The position numbers were made by a program, and so were the translations under genes. Of a DNA stretch of 64,000 bases, positions 1 through 9,376 are shown piece after piece. The notes under the pieces were generated by a model. The model was not told the origin of the DNA and did not search any database. It saw only the letters and a list, made by a program, of their open reading frames with translations. Source of the stretch: Coccinella septempunctata (taxonomy: Eukaryota; Arthropoda; Insecta; Coleoptera; Coccinellidae); the NCBI RefSeq assembly GCF_907165205.1, contig NC_058190.1:5340001-5404000 (forward strand), in the 5' to 3' direction. The first letter of the stretch is position 1. Each line of letters starts with the position of its first letter.

Positions 1-325
1 TCTAAGGCGGAAATGTGAAATGAAAGGAATGCACTAAAATGAACTCCAATTTTCCCAGAAAACTGGGATTCATTACAGTGTAATTCCTGTTCCACTAGTG
101 GTGTATTATTATCTTTCTTTTTAAGGAGGTTGTGTATGTTGTTGTTGTATTCTTTTCGGAACACTTAGTTTAAAAAAAAGCAGGGTCGCTGTCACCAGGG
201 TAGCTTTATTGAGGTGAAGCTCCGTAAAACCTTTAGTTATGAACACTATCAGATTGTCACTTTACGAAGGAACACACACTGTAATTATATTTAATTTATT
301 TGTAAGGCACAAGATACAGAATAGA
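1..325. other. No recognisable feature
   Basis: AT-rich sequence with no long open frame, no repeat structure and no family motif that I can see. It precedes a Penelope-type relic and may be its flank. Confidence 0.4.
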
Positions 326-590
326 TCAATAGATCTGAATAATATGAAAACCTAATCTGAACTGAACTGAGAGCGTCATGCTGCTACTCATATATTGTTT
401 TGGAAAATGCTGACTTGAGCAAGAATATGTTAACAATGGGGCCCTTGTATAAAGGGTGGCAACAATGTTAATGCTATCACGTCGATGTTCGGATATTCTA
501 GTTTCTAGGTATCGACCCGTTTGTCCAATGAACACTCGGGTCACAATCCCGACAAGGAATTTTATAAATAACTCCCGACATAATTGATTT
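326..590 (-). pseudogene. Penelope-like element GIY-YIG endonuclease fragment
   Basis: A 72-codon open frame on the minus strand begins with VFIGQTGRYLETRISEH, the core of the GIY-YIG endonuclease that ends Penelope-like retroelement proteins. Just upstream, in a different frame at about 545-575, lies a YKIPCRDCD stretch, the cysteine-bearing segment that normally precedes the YIGQT motif. The two parts are therefore separated by a frameshift, so this is a dead fragment. No reverse transcriptase is attached. The endonuclease normally nicks target DNA during retrotransposition. The alternative, a GIY-YIG domain from another retroelement, cannot be excluded. Confidence 0.6.
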
Positions 591-662
591 AAATGTTGCT
601 GTCTTCAATTCAGAAAAGAAATTTATTTTAATTGTGTTCAGGGGTTTTAGTGAGATGTTAAC

Positions 663-897
663 AGTAGTATAGCAATGTATGTTCTAGCTCAAATTTGACC
701 TTGAGATATTAGAAATCGTATGAATATGGGGGCTCTGAGTAGTGGGGCGCGGAGCGCTGGGTCTCCTGAAAGGGGGTTCCATTGTGGGGGTTCAGAGATG
801 TAGTTGTATTTTAGGGCCGTAGTAAAAAAAAAAAAAAAGGGGGAAAAAAAGAATCTTGAAGTCGACGGGATTCGAACCTAGGATAGTTTTATATAAT
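663..897 (+). repeat. Left terminal inverted repeat of the PolB element
   Basis: Matches the reverse complement of 5249-5480 with only scattered mismatches and homopolymer-length differences (an A-run at 824-838 against T-runs at right). The inner edge lies at 897, after which the arms diverge. The polymerase ORF at 792-1211 runs into this repeat, so the repeat truncates the gene. Confidence 0.85.
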
Positions 898-1211
898 TTA
901 GTGAGACTATAATTATAATGAAAGTCGTATAAACAAGTTTTTGAAATATCTAGTACGGCAGAACCAATATACACAAGTTTATTGAAGATCAAATTAACTT
1001 TTTTCATTTCAATTGCCAATAAATTTTCCCCAAATATTATTCTTCCCTTAAAATGGGGGCTACTTATGAGATTTTTGGAGCCATAACGACCTTCCCATTT
1101 GTTCACTATTTTAACTATCCTATGTTTGCGTATGTTTTCCATTGTCTTACCAAATACGGCATTATTCATTAGTTTGTATAGATTCGCTTCAAAATCGTTC
1201 GAAGCCTTCAT
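792..1211 (-). pseudogene. PolB palm fragment with motif B, motif C missing
   Basis: 139 codons in which residues about 8-27 carry the family B motif B (KLMNNAVFGKTMEN), where the lysine and the NN/G residues contact the incoming nucleotide. The conserved downstream text runs to about DFHYNY and is then replaced by sequence from the inverted repeat. The YxDTDS-type motif C, carrying catalytic metal-binding aspartates, should follow within a few dozen residues and is absent. The fragment is separated by stops from the motif A fragment at 1284-1964. A polymerase truncated here cannot be catalytic. Confidence 0.75.
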
Positions 1212-1283
1212 TCTAAGCTCGGTATTGGGATCAATATAAGATTTAAGCCATGCTGATTGTTTGAATTTTAATACCCTATGGAT

Positions 1284-1964
1284 TTAAGTGAGAACCATTC
1301 CGTTTTCTAAGGCCTGTTTCAAATTTCTATAATGTAAAATATATTTCTTCTTATCATATAATGTTGTTAACAATTTAGGTAATTTTGAACCTGGAGGTAC
1401 TCGATTTTCCGGACAAAATGGTGAATCTGAATGTATGTCATGTAGGTGTTTTGGATATTCCAGATCAACTTCTAAAAAATACCCTTCTGGAGCATTATCT
1501 GGAATTTGTATCACATCAATATTAGTGTTAGTCCACTCAAATTCATCATATGGAAGAAACTGTCTCATTGCCCAACCATAGAGATTATTAACATCAAAGT
1601 AAATTATATATGATGATAACTTTTCAGAATCAAATGTAGTCATATACTTATTATTTGCCTTCGCATATCTATTAGAACACTGACTTATTCCACCTCTTAC
1701 ACTCTCTTCAATAAATAATATCATATCGATATCCTTGATAATTTGTAATTTCATTGATGTATATTTCAACATACAATCAAACGTAAACCCCGGGAGTGTA
1801 TAATACCAAGCTGGATCTAATCCATAAGTTGTATGACAACTTACACGAAATTGTTCAAATATATCAGCTAGTAAAAGGACATTTGTTTTAAGATATAAAT
1901 TGGAATAGTCTAATAAATTTTTACAATCAAAAATTGACTTGTTGAGCATGTGAATATTCCTCAT
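1284..1964 (-). pseudogene. PolB Exo III to motif A fragment
   Basis: 226 codons. Residues about 24-38 (YLKTNVLLLADIF) match the exonuclease III motif Yx3D of proofreading family B polymerases, but the catalytic aspartate is replaced by asparagine (residue 28). Residues about 121-133 (IYFDVNNLYGWAM) are polymerase motif A, with the catalytic aspartate kept. The central YYTLPGFTFDCMLKYT block is characteristic of protein-primed polymerases of Polintons and related insect elements. The reading frame overlaps the preceding fragment (1927-2184) in a different frame, so a frameshift separates them. Confidence 0.8.
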
Positions 1965-2184
1965 CAGTTATATCTTCATCATTCAATTTATTATAAAATT
2001 TTTCTCTAGATGGGAGTGTAGTCTCTGTCAATTTTTCAATACTATCAATGTAATCATAGGGATAAATACCTTTTCTAGTAAGCAATTTATAGTGTTTAGC
2101 AGTTAAATTTGGAAAATGTGAGTATAAATTAATGAATGAGTCAGGTTTCAAGTAGGTTGCTAACTTTTCAAGAGTTGATTCCAT
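1927..2184 (-). pseudogene. PolB fragment between Exo II and Exo III
   Basis: 85 codons ending the exonuclease-side segment (LATYLKPDSF ... LLTRKGIYPYDYIDS ... LPSREKFYNKL). The KGIYPYDYI text is a recurring signature of Polinton-type polymerases. It overlaps the next fragment by frameshift at 1927-1964, showing that one continuous gene has decayed. Confidence 0.7.
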
Positions 2185-2945
2185 AAATCGAATACTATCA
2201 ATAAACCTATATTTAATTTGATGTCCCTCAAGATGAACTGTGAACGAAATATACTTTTATTATTCAATGGTAACACTGATATCTTAGCAAATTGAGAAAA
2301 ATTTCTTATTAAGAAAGGAGAGTCATAACCGCTTAAATTGTGGAAGACAACTGGTATCATAAATGATTTTTTATATTGTAAATTACATATCTTATGAGCC
2401 TGTCCTCTTATTTCACCCGTGAAATGATCATGATCTATTACAGATTCATCTCCAGCAGTAAATGACCTCTCACATATGTGGCACAAATCAGACATTCCAT
2501 TTTTCGGATATGATTTCATAGGTTTTATGTTCTTTATTTCAATATTCAATTTATTTGCTATCATCTCTAATTCATCATTGAACCATTTCATACAATTTTC
2601 ACCAGTATAACTGTTATAAAATGATTGAGATGAATCATGATTACATTTTAAGTAATAACCCACACTCATAGGTATATGCTCCTGATACTCAAATGACTTT
2701 GAAAATGTAGTTGAAGATGAATTATGTTTCTTCAAATATGATTCAAAATCCGCATAAATTATATATGGAACTTTTTGTTTGTATACATAATTTTTGAATT
2801 CAATATGTGAATCAATAGGAAATTTGATCAATGAGGGATCATGTTTCATGCAATATTTCTTATGCTCATTTAAATTGTTTTCAGTGAGGACACAGGTCGC
2901 AAATATACTTTTTCTTCGTATTTTTCGAAAGTTTTGAGGAAACAA
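2160..2945 (-). pseudogene. PolB 3'-5' exonuclease fragment with HNH-like zinc insert
   Basis: 261 codons. YADFES (about residues 64-69) is Exo I with its DxE pair, and HNLSGYDSPF (about 202-211) is Exo II. Between them CHICERSF ... VIDHDHFTGEIRGQAHKIC looks like a recombination endonuclease VII/HNH-type zinc-binding insert, commonly seen in this polymerase family. The N-terminal NNLNEHKKYC completes a zinc finger whose first half (YICDLC) ends the neighbouring ORF, so a frameshift at about 2881-2945 breaks the finger. Minus strand, reading toward lower coordinates. Confidence 0.8.
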
Positions 2946-4083
2946 GGCGAGATAAATTTTTGATTAGCACATAATGATATTTAATGGGTGTATCATCATG
3001 ATCGTCATAATCAATTTCGCTATTTTCAGGAACGTATTTATCCTGAATGAGAAGTAAGTTGAAATGTCTATCGAAATTTATTTGTGTGGATATACGTGTA
3101 GGCACAACCTCGAATTTATTCTTATTCAATTGTAGCGAAAAAATATTCACTGATAAATTATTAATTTTCTCGAATTTATGAATATCTCTAATGCTCATTG
3201 GAAATTTTATATCTTGACAACTAAGAACATTTTTGAAATATGGATAAGATTTCACACGATCACAATTTTTCTCTCTAGGATGAAGTCCAGCAACAATACT
3301 CCAAGCGAAACAAGCATTATCATAATTTTTGATATTAATACAAGCCCTTCGACGTTTGATCTCATCGGGCAACTCAATATATGAGCTACCATTCCCCATT
3401 TCAAATTTATTAATATTAACCTCAAGTGATATAATAGAATGAAGTGCGTAACCGCTGTCTTTTTCTTGAAATTCTTCTGATTTTTTTAAGATTTTATCTA
3501 ATATGAGCTCTGATAAAAGTCGGTCAAGATCGCAACCAGAATCAACAATGAAATTTTCTGATTTAAAGTATTTGAAATCTAGTATTTCAGAATCTCCAGA
3601 TTTTTTTATGAACTCACCACAAAAAGTTGTATTCATTTTAATCATATTCAGTTTTTTCAATAGATTTTTCAATCTTCTTTTAATGAGAACAATGGCATCT
3701 ACGAAAAACTTATTTATTTCAATATGTTTCAGATTTATAATAACTCCAGTTCTGACTCTACCAGTAAAGGTTGATTGAACATTTTCCCACTTTACCCTAC
3801 GAGAACGTCTATTCCGTAAATCACCCCCCTTTTTAGATGAAACCATTCGTTGTAAAATTGTTTTATATCGTTTCAAATGATTTATGTTAGTTTGAATTTT
3901 GAATTTATGACTATGAATATTTGTTTTTGCCATCATCTTGTTGTATAATTTTATGTGATTATTTATAAGAACAATCCATCTGAGCTTACATTTCAAAGAT
4001 TTAATTTTTTCTAAATACCTGAATGCTCTATGAAAAACTGACATAGAATCATCATTTACCTCCATGGCGACGACTTCTAACAA
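2881..4083 (-). pseudogene. N-terminal part of Polinton-like PolB protein
   Basis: 400 codons, basic at the N-terminus (repeated K/R, then a KKGGDLRNRRSRR patch), consistent with a nucleic-acid-binding or terminal-protein-like region. Residues about 240-270 contain NIKNYDNACFAWSIVAGLHP and about 350-375 HYVLIKNLSRL, blocks I associate with the long N-terminal extensions of insect Polinton-type polymerases. It ends in half of a C2 finger (KKKYICDLCPH), where the frame breaks. The exact function of this extension is not established from sequence; priming or a cysteine-protease-like role are only possibilities. Confidence 0.65.
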
Positions 4084-4085
4084 TT

Positions 4086-4463
4086 TTATTCTTCACTGAA
4101 TTCGAAATTTGATACAGGATACTTCATTCCAATATCCTTCACACCTGTGAATTTTAGAAAGATCTTCCCCTCATTCAATTGATCCAGGCACTCCTTCACA
4201 GTATCGGTAGCTCGTTTCGGTAGGAAGACTTTATTTTTCTCCAGCTCTAAGAGTATGGTCTTCCCATAACGAGTTTTCAACAGGCTCGTCTTTAAAATAC
4301 GAAATTTCTCTTCAAGTGGTAAGTCTCGGAGCTTGATTGTAGATTTCTCTGAATAAAAACATGCTGTATTTACTCTTTCGAAATCCATTTTTCTGGATAT
4401 CTTGAATTGAGAAGAAAAAAATTTATAGAAAAACATTTTAGAATATTTTAAAATTTTACTCAC
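4086..4463 (-). CDS. Small OB-fold-like protein upstream of PolB
   Basis: 125 codons, two bases upstream of the polymerase-region ORF on the same strand. After a basic N-terminal 25 residues it alternates short hydrophobic strands: LEEKFRILKTSLLKTRYGKTILLELE, then VFLPKRATDTV, then GKIFLKFTGVKDIG. The pattern of a strand, a glycine turn and a V-F-LP-R block resembles single-stranded DNA-binding OB proteins that accompany replicative polymerases, but this is inference from pattern only. No stop or frameshift is seen. Role would be coating displaced strand during protein-primed replication. Confidence 0.45.
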   Translation of the reverse strand: MSKILKYSKMFFYKFFSSQFKISRKMDFERVNTACFYSEKSTIKLRDLPLEEKFRILKTSLLKTRYGKTILLELEKNKVFLPKRATDTVKECLDQLNEGKIFLKFTGVKDIGMKYPVSNFEFSEE

Positions 4464-4523
4464 CTAGATCACTATTGCACTAACTTGAGACGAATGATTG
4501 AAAACGTCGAATGTTATCTGTTT

Positions 4524-4799
4524 TTATACCTTCTTCATACCAGAGAAGGAAAAATATCTTCCATTTCCTTTATTTTTATTGTGGGAATGGGACAAATTAC
4601 AATATGTCAGGTTTTCTTCATCCTGCATTGTAACAAGAAAATTCTTCGGTTGTAAAACGATGCCAGCTTCCTGTTTAAATTCTGCCAATGTTTCACTCGG
4701 TGGTATGTGATTGTATCGTATATGCGGTGTAGTGTGTCGTAGAAACCAATATCTCCCATTATATCGATATAATCTTCCATTTTCTTGATTCAGAACCAC
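4524..4799 (-). CDS. Small uncharacterised ORF of the PolB element
   Basis: 91 codons, 61 bp upstream of the OB-like ORF, same strand. Contains the aromatic stretch GRLYRYNGRYWFLRHTTPHIRYNHIP, an acidic LAEFKQEAG segment and a C-terminal histidine-rich SHSHNKNKG. I do not recognise it. Its position suggests it belongs to the same element. Confidence 0.35.
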   Translation of the reverse strand: MVLNQENGRLYRYNGRYWFLRHTTPHIRYNHIPPSETLAEFKQEAGIVLQPKNFLVTMQDEENLTYCNLSHSHNKNKGNGRYFSFSGMKKV

Positions 4800-5206
4800 A
4801 TCCTCATAATCTTTTGGAACATCACAAACATCGGATATTATGACATTTACATTTTCGGAGCAGAAAAATATTTTTCAATTTCCCAATTCGGAACCGCATC
4901 CTCATATTCTTGTCGAAACACAAAAACAATTCAATCCACAATGATAACAGAACCGTGAGATTAACATTGATTATTTTTTTCTTTCAATATTCTTATTCAA
5001 ATCGAACTGATGAAAAACTTAAAACTCATGGACTCAATTAACTGGGGGTCGATACTCTGGAGGCGACACTCTGGGGCCCCCAATATTTTTACATCATTCA
5101 GACCCCCCAGTGACATCTCAGGGTTCAGTGTACTGCCAGGTGGCACGTGTAGTCCATGATCGCGTCATCAACGTATCACCAACAATTCAATTTCCTTATC
5201 AGCGAG

Positions 5207-5300
5207 CTGGCGCGGCCGCGTTGATAAGGCGATCGCCTCGTAATTCGGATTATATAAAACTATCCTAGGTTCGAATCCCGTCGACTTCAAGATTCTTTTT
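5207..5300 (+). promoter_or_regulatory. tRNA-like Pol III promoter candidate at the inner edge of the right TIR
   Basis: A perfect B box GGTTCGAATCC lies at 5268-5278, preceded at about 5209-5230 by an A-box-like TGGCGCGGCCGCGTTGATAAGG and followed by a T run from about 5294 that would serve as a Pol III terminator. The left TIR holds the B box in inverted form (868-878) but not the A-box part. The stems do not fold into a convincing cloverleaf, so this is a degenerate tRNA or SINE-derived segment rather than a tRNA gene. Confidence 0.4.
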
Positions 5301-5480
5301 TTCCCCCCCTTTTTTTTTTATTACGGCCCCAAAATACAACTACATCTCTGAAACCCCACAATGGAACCCCCTTTCAGGAGACCCAGCGCTCCGCGCCCCA
5401 CTTCTCAGGGCCCCCATATTCATACGATTTCTAATATCTCAAGGTCAAATTTGAGCTAGAACATACATTGCTATACTACT
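5249..5480 (-). repeat. Right terminal inverted repeat of the PolB element
   Basis: Inverted counterpart of 663-897; outer end CTATACTACT followed by the GTTAAC duplication at 5481-5486. It carries the B box and poly-T tracts described separately. Confidence 0.85.
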
Positions 5481-5486
5481 GTTAAC

Positions 5487-5749
5487 GTTCCTCGATACAA
5501 GTAGCGTCTGAGTTCTCTCCGAGAGCCCTCGGTTTGGAAAAATATTTGGTGGTCAACTCCTCTGGATCATTTGTTCTGCTAAATAGGACTTCATAATGGT
5601 CCATAGTTAGTTCATAATGGTGGATAGTTATTTTTCAGCAAATAGGACTTGATTTTATTCAAATTATCATTATGGAACTTCTCATCAGATAAGGAAATAG
5701 CTCTATGTTTAAGATTCCGTATTAGATTGACTTTGTGAGAGAAAGGATG
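5487..5749. other. Unassigned spacer
   Basis: No coding signal. It contains a short internal duplication (about 5578-5650: the AAATAGGACTT phrase and neighbouring CATAATGGT phrases recur). It lies between the PolB element and the Helitron relic and may be the 3' flank of the latter. Confidence 0.35.
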
Positions 5750-6310
5750 TTGTGAATTGAAGTTTCTGAATCTTATTTATATTGCTTTCATTGTAGATAA
5801 TTGCTCGAAAGACAGTATTGAAGGTAAATATCTTTCTACCTCGAAATTTGAACGTTCCTTGTTTTCCTTGAAAGAAAACTTTGATTTCATCAATGTTTCC
5901 AACTCTAGAGAAAGCAACGTATAGTTGTCCGTGTGTAAAGCAAGGTTTTCTCAGACAAATTCCATTCTATTCATGCTTTGTCCTTGAGATTTATTCATTC
6001 TATACGCAAGTTTGACCGTAAATTGTAAGCTTACAATTTCTTTTGGCAAATCTAAAGTTTGAGCTTTCATTTTGATACGAGGTAATATCAAAGTTTCACC
6101 TATGCCGTTGTCCATTCAATAATACACATTCTATAGTATGATTGCCCAAATTTGATTCTTTCATTTTGGAACCGTTACATTCACCCCGATCAAAATGTGA
6201 ATTTACTGAGAGTATCCACGCTTCCGTTTCCGTGTGCGGAAAATTCATCTTCTTCCGCAGCCATGTATGAATCTCAACTCAGATAGAATTTCGTTTCGTT
6301 GCTGTTGATT
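5750..6310 (-). pseudogene. Helitron Pif1-like helicase C-terminal motifs
   Basis: Reading the minus strand, about 5950-6000 encodes an MNKSQGQSMNRMEF segment and about 5880-5950 a THGQLYVAFSRVGNIDEIKV segment, the SF1 helicase motifs V-VI typical of Helitron Rep-helicase proteins (NKSQGQ, then QLYVALSR). Frames are interrupted and no long ORF survives. This is the 3' end of the relic whose ATPase portion lies at 6311-8656. Confidence 0.7.
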
Positions 6311-7014
6311 TTATTAATTATTTATAGAATCAACCATCAGGTGAGTGGGGCATAAAACAATACGCGAACCATTTATTTGTGCTGAATGATGTCCGTCATA
6401 GACGAAATTAATCAATTTTTCAATAGGCAGACTTCCATTACCAAGATGTAAGGACCATTCGTCAAATGTTGAATTATTCAAGTTGGAATGTATTTTTGCC
6501 AATGCCGGATGATTTGCCACTCTCATGATTTCCGTTAATTGTAATTTAACAAATGACGATCACAACTCGCTAGCTTTTAGCGTTTGATTCATAATGTCAT
6601 TTCGTGTATAGCCTATTGAGAAGGGTAAAATTTTTCTGAAATCCTCTCCGCACAAACAACATTTTCCACCCATCTTTTCATGATATCTTTCAAATATCTG
6701 TTTCAACGGCAAATTTGGGAGTCGTAGGAGCTTCGTCCCATATCATATGTGCTGTATAAGTGTTTTAATAAATTGCGAACATGGGGAGTGTACTCCTCAA
6801 CCGCAAGTAGACTCTTCTGAAAGAGAAATTGGTAATTTGAAAGCTCTATGAACAGTTGTAACCCCTATCAAAATATTTGCCGCAATGCCGTACCAAGAGA
6901 CCTCAATTTCGTTATTTTTGTAAATGTCCCGTGAAACGGTTATGAGAGTATTGTAAAGATGAGTTTTTTTCGTTCCACCAGGTTCACCCATATAAAATAG
7001 GTGCTCTTTGAAAT
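6311..7014 (-). pseudogene. Helitron helicase segment, tandem copy A
   Basis: Contains MGEPGGTKKTHLYNTLI at about 6940-6990 (Walker A region of the Pif1-type helicase, GGTGKT altered to GGTKKT), then YGIAANILIGVTTVHRAFKLP, and at lower coordinates MRVANHPALAK and FDEWSLHLGNGS. This copy continues uniquely into the downstream part of the gene (LPIEKLINF ...), so it is the 3'-most unit of the tandem series. Confidence 0.7.
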
Positions 7015-7760
7015 TGTCGTCTATTATTTATTGGTTACCTTCTATTACTAAATCGTCGTAAATGTTAGAAGGATTGAAATTTTTCAATTTTCTCGAACAA
7101 GCTTTCAACACTCGTAAAAATATCTTTTTCTGATCCTCTTTCAATGACGATGTCGAATAATAGCCACTTATAAAATTACGTCTCGAGTTGTCTTCTTCAT
7201 CGTCGATGAAACTGTTTATATCGCTCCTCTTATTGAGTTTTATGAAAGACCCATTACCTAGTTGTGATAACCATTCGTCAAATGATAAATTATTTAAGTC
7301 GGAATGCATTTTTGCCAATGCCGGATGATTTGCCACTCTCATGATTTCGGTCAATTGTAATTTAACAAATGACGACCACAACTGGCTAGCTTTGAGCGTT
7401 TGATTCATGATGTCATTTCGTGTACCGCCTATTGAGACGGGTAAAATTTGTCTTAAGTCCTCTCCGCACAAACAACATCTTCCACTCATCTTCTCATGAT
7501 ATTTTTCAAATATCTGTTTCAACGGCAAATTTGGCAGTCGTAGGAGCTTCGTCCCATATTATATGTGCTGTTTAAGTGTTTTAAAAAATTGCGAACATGA
7601 GGATTGTACTCCTCAACCGCAAGTAGACTGTTCAGAAAACGTCCCGTAAAACGGTTATGAGAGTATTGTACAGATGAGTTTTTTCCGTTCCACCAGGTTT
7701 ACCCATGTAAAATAGATGCTCTTTGGAATTGTCGTCCATTATTTATTTGTTACCTTCAAT
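7015..7760 (-). pseudogene. Helitron helicase segment, tandem copy B
   Basis: Holds a 166-codon ORF (7028-7528) that reads through the duplication junction: CLCGEDLRQILPVSIGGT (motif III-like), MRVANHPALAKMHSDLNN, LSQLGNGSF, and then the N-terminal-side text IKLNKRSDINSF ... SLKEDQKKIFLRVL. The same order recurs in copy C. About 100 bp of the Walker A to FKLP region present in copies A and C are deleted here. Confidence 0.7.
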
Positions 7761-8656
7761 TACTAAATCATCGTAAATATTCGAAGGATTAGAATTTTTC
7801 AATTTTCTCGAGTAAGCTTTCAACACTCGTAGAAATATCCTTTTTCTGATCCTCTTTTAATGACGATGTCGAATAATAACCACTTATAAAATTACGTCTC
7901 GAGTTGTCTTCTTCATCGTCTACCAAACTGTTTATATTGTTCCTCTTATTGAGTTTTACGAAAGACCCATTACCTAGTTGTGATAACCATTCGTCAAATG
8001 ATAAATTATTTAAGTCGGAATGCATTTTTGCCAATGCCGGATGATTTGCCACTCTCAAGATTTGCGTTAATTGTAATTTAACAAAGACGACCACAACTCG
8101 CTAGCTTTGAGCGTTTGATTCATGATGTCATTTCGTGTACCGCCCATTAGGATGGGTAAAATTTGTCTGAAATCCTCTCCGCACAAACAACATTTTCCAC
8201 AAATCTTCTCATGATATCTTTCAAATGTCTGTTTCAAAGGCAAATTTAGGAGTCGTAGGATCTTCGTCCCATATCATATGTGCTGTATAAGTGTTTTAAT
8301 AAGTTGCGAACATGAGGATAGTACTCCTCAACCGCAAGTAGACTCTTCAGAAAGAAAAATTGGTAATTTGAAAGCTATATGAACAGTTGTACCCCCTATC
8401 AAAATATTTGCCGTAATGCCGGTCCAAGCGACCTTAATTTCGTCATTTTTGAAAATGTCCCGTGAAACGGTTTATGAGAGTATTTTAAAGATGAGTTTTT
8501 TCCGTTCCACCAGGTTCACCCATGTAAAATAGATGCTCTTTGGAATTGTCGTCTATTATTTATTTGTTACCTTCAATTACTAAATCATCGTAAATGTTAG
8601 AAGGATTTAAATTTTTCTCGAGCAAGCTTTCAACACTCGTAAAAATATCTTTTTCT
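7761..8656 (-). pseudogene. Helitron helicase segment, tandem copy C and start of copy D
   Basis: Repeats copy A/B text with a 101-codon ORF at 7789-8094. The Walker A region recurs at about 8490-8525 (KKTHL ... frame broken). The last 130 bp begin another unit that stops at 8656, exactly where BEL/Pao sequence starts. Confidence 0.65.
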
Positions 8657-9376
8657 GATCAGAAGGAAGTCGAGAGTAAGTGGTCTTGAAGTGGTCTTCA
8701 CATTCCTGCTCGTCAGCAGTGAGGTGACTTACGGAGGTGGACTTGACTTCTTCTTGTTCCTAGAACTTTTCGAGAAGGCTTTGAAGGTCAGATTCTTGAG
8801 TGGCATGGTATTGAGGAGACACACTTGAGCAGACTTCTTGATGAGGGCATATTGGACCTAGGACCAACCATCCAAAGATCGAGAGCTGAGCTGTTGGAGT
8901 TGACCCATCTGGCCCTTGTCGGAGTTGAGGAAGAATGATGGAACCATAGACATCAGCACCCAATATGATGTCGATTGGCCTTGAGGTGTAGAACTCTGGA
9001 TCGGCGAGCTTCAAATTGTCGAGGTGTGGCAAACGTGGTCGTGTGCAACAATTGAAAGATGGTAGATTAGTAAATGGAGATGACAAGATATGAGCATTTA
9101 TATTCACGGTTTTGTGATTGTTAAGAGATTTCAGTGTGATCAATACTGATCCTCTTGATCTTGAGGCCGCTCCACCAATTCCAACGATGGTGACTTTGGA
9201 TTGGCTTCGAGGAAGGCTGAGGTGTCTTGAGAAGTCTTCAGAGATGAACGAGAGTTCCGATCCAGAATCGATGAGAAGTCTTGCTTGGTGCGAGGTGACT
9301 GGGGTGAGAACGTGGCTAGAGCGGTCGAGAGAAGGGTGAGTTGTCTAGGAGGAGTTTTGACGACTGCCCGAACATT
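8657..9376 (-). pseudogene. BEL/Pao A17-type aspartic protease region
   Basis: The main ORF at 8760-9143 (127 codons) contains DIILGADVYGSIILPQL and TAQLSIFGWLVLGP, diagnostic of the peptidase A17 region of BEL/Pao Pol. Upstream in another frame, about 9240-9300, lies LLIDSGSELSFIS with the DSGS active site. A frameshift thus separates the active site from the rest, and another separates gag from protease. Downstream the linker toward RT (TADEQECEDHF, about 8690-8730) is present but the RT itself is cut off. Confidence 0.75.

Larger units (their letters stand above)
663..5480 (-). mobile_element. Compact Polinton/Maverick-like element encoding protein-primed DNA polymerase B
   Basis: A 4818-bp unit with inverted repeats of about 235 bp at both ends (663-897 and 5249-5480) beginning AGTAGTATAG and ending CTATACTACT. 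It is flanked on both sides by GTTAAC (657-662 and 5481-5486), a perfect 6-bp duplication, the length typical of Polintons, which also usually begin with AG. Inside, on the minus strand, are in order a 91-codon ORF, a 125-codon OB-like ORF and a fragmented family B polymerase. No retroviral-type integrase, packaging ATPase, adenovirus-like protease or capsid gene is visible, and 4.8 kb is far below the usual 15-20 kb. It is probably an internal-deletion derivative mobilised in trans, or a distinct small PolB-bearing element. Confidence 0.8.
6311..8656. repeat. Head-to-tail tandem repeat of helicase segment (~715-820 bp unit)
   Basis: The anchor GCCAATGCCGGATGATTTGC occurs at about 6499, 7314 and 8029, and the anchor CAACCGCAAGTAGACT at about 6797, 7616, 8331 and again at 11501 beyond the BEL insertion. 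Spacings are about 715-819 bp, the difference being an internal deletion in one unit. Confidence 0.8.

Noticed and set aside
5207..5284. Functional tRNA gene at the right TIR
   Set aside because: B box is perfect but the acceptor, anticodon and T stems do not pair properly; kept only as a tRNA-derived promoter-like segment.
663..5480. Integrated bidnavirus or parvovirus
   Set aside because: PolB is of the protein-primed type but no NS1 helicase or capsid gene is seen and the ends are Polinton-like with a 6-bp duplication.
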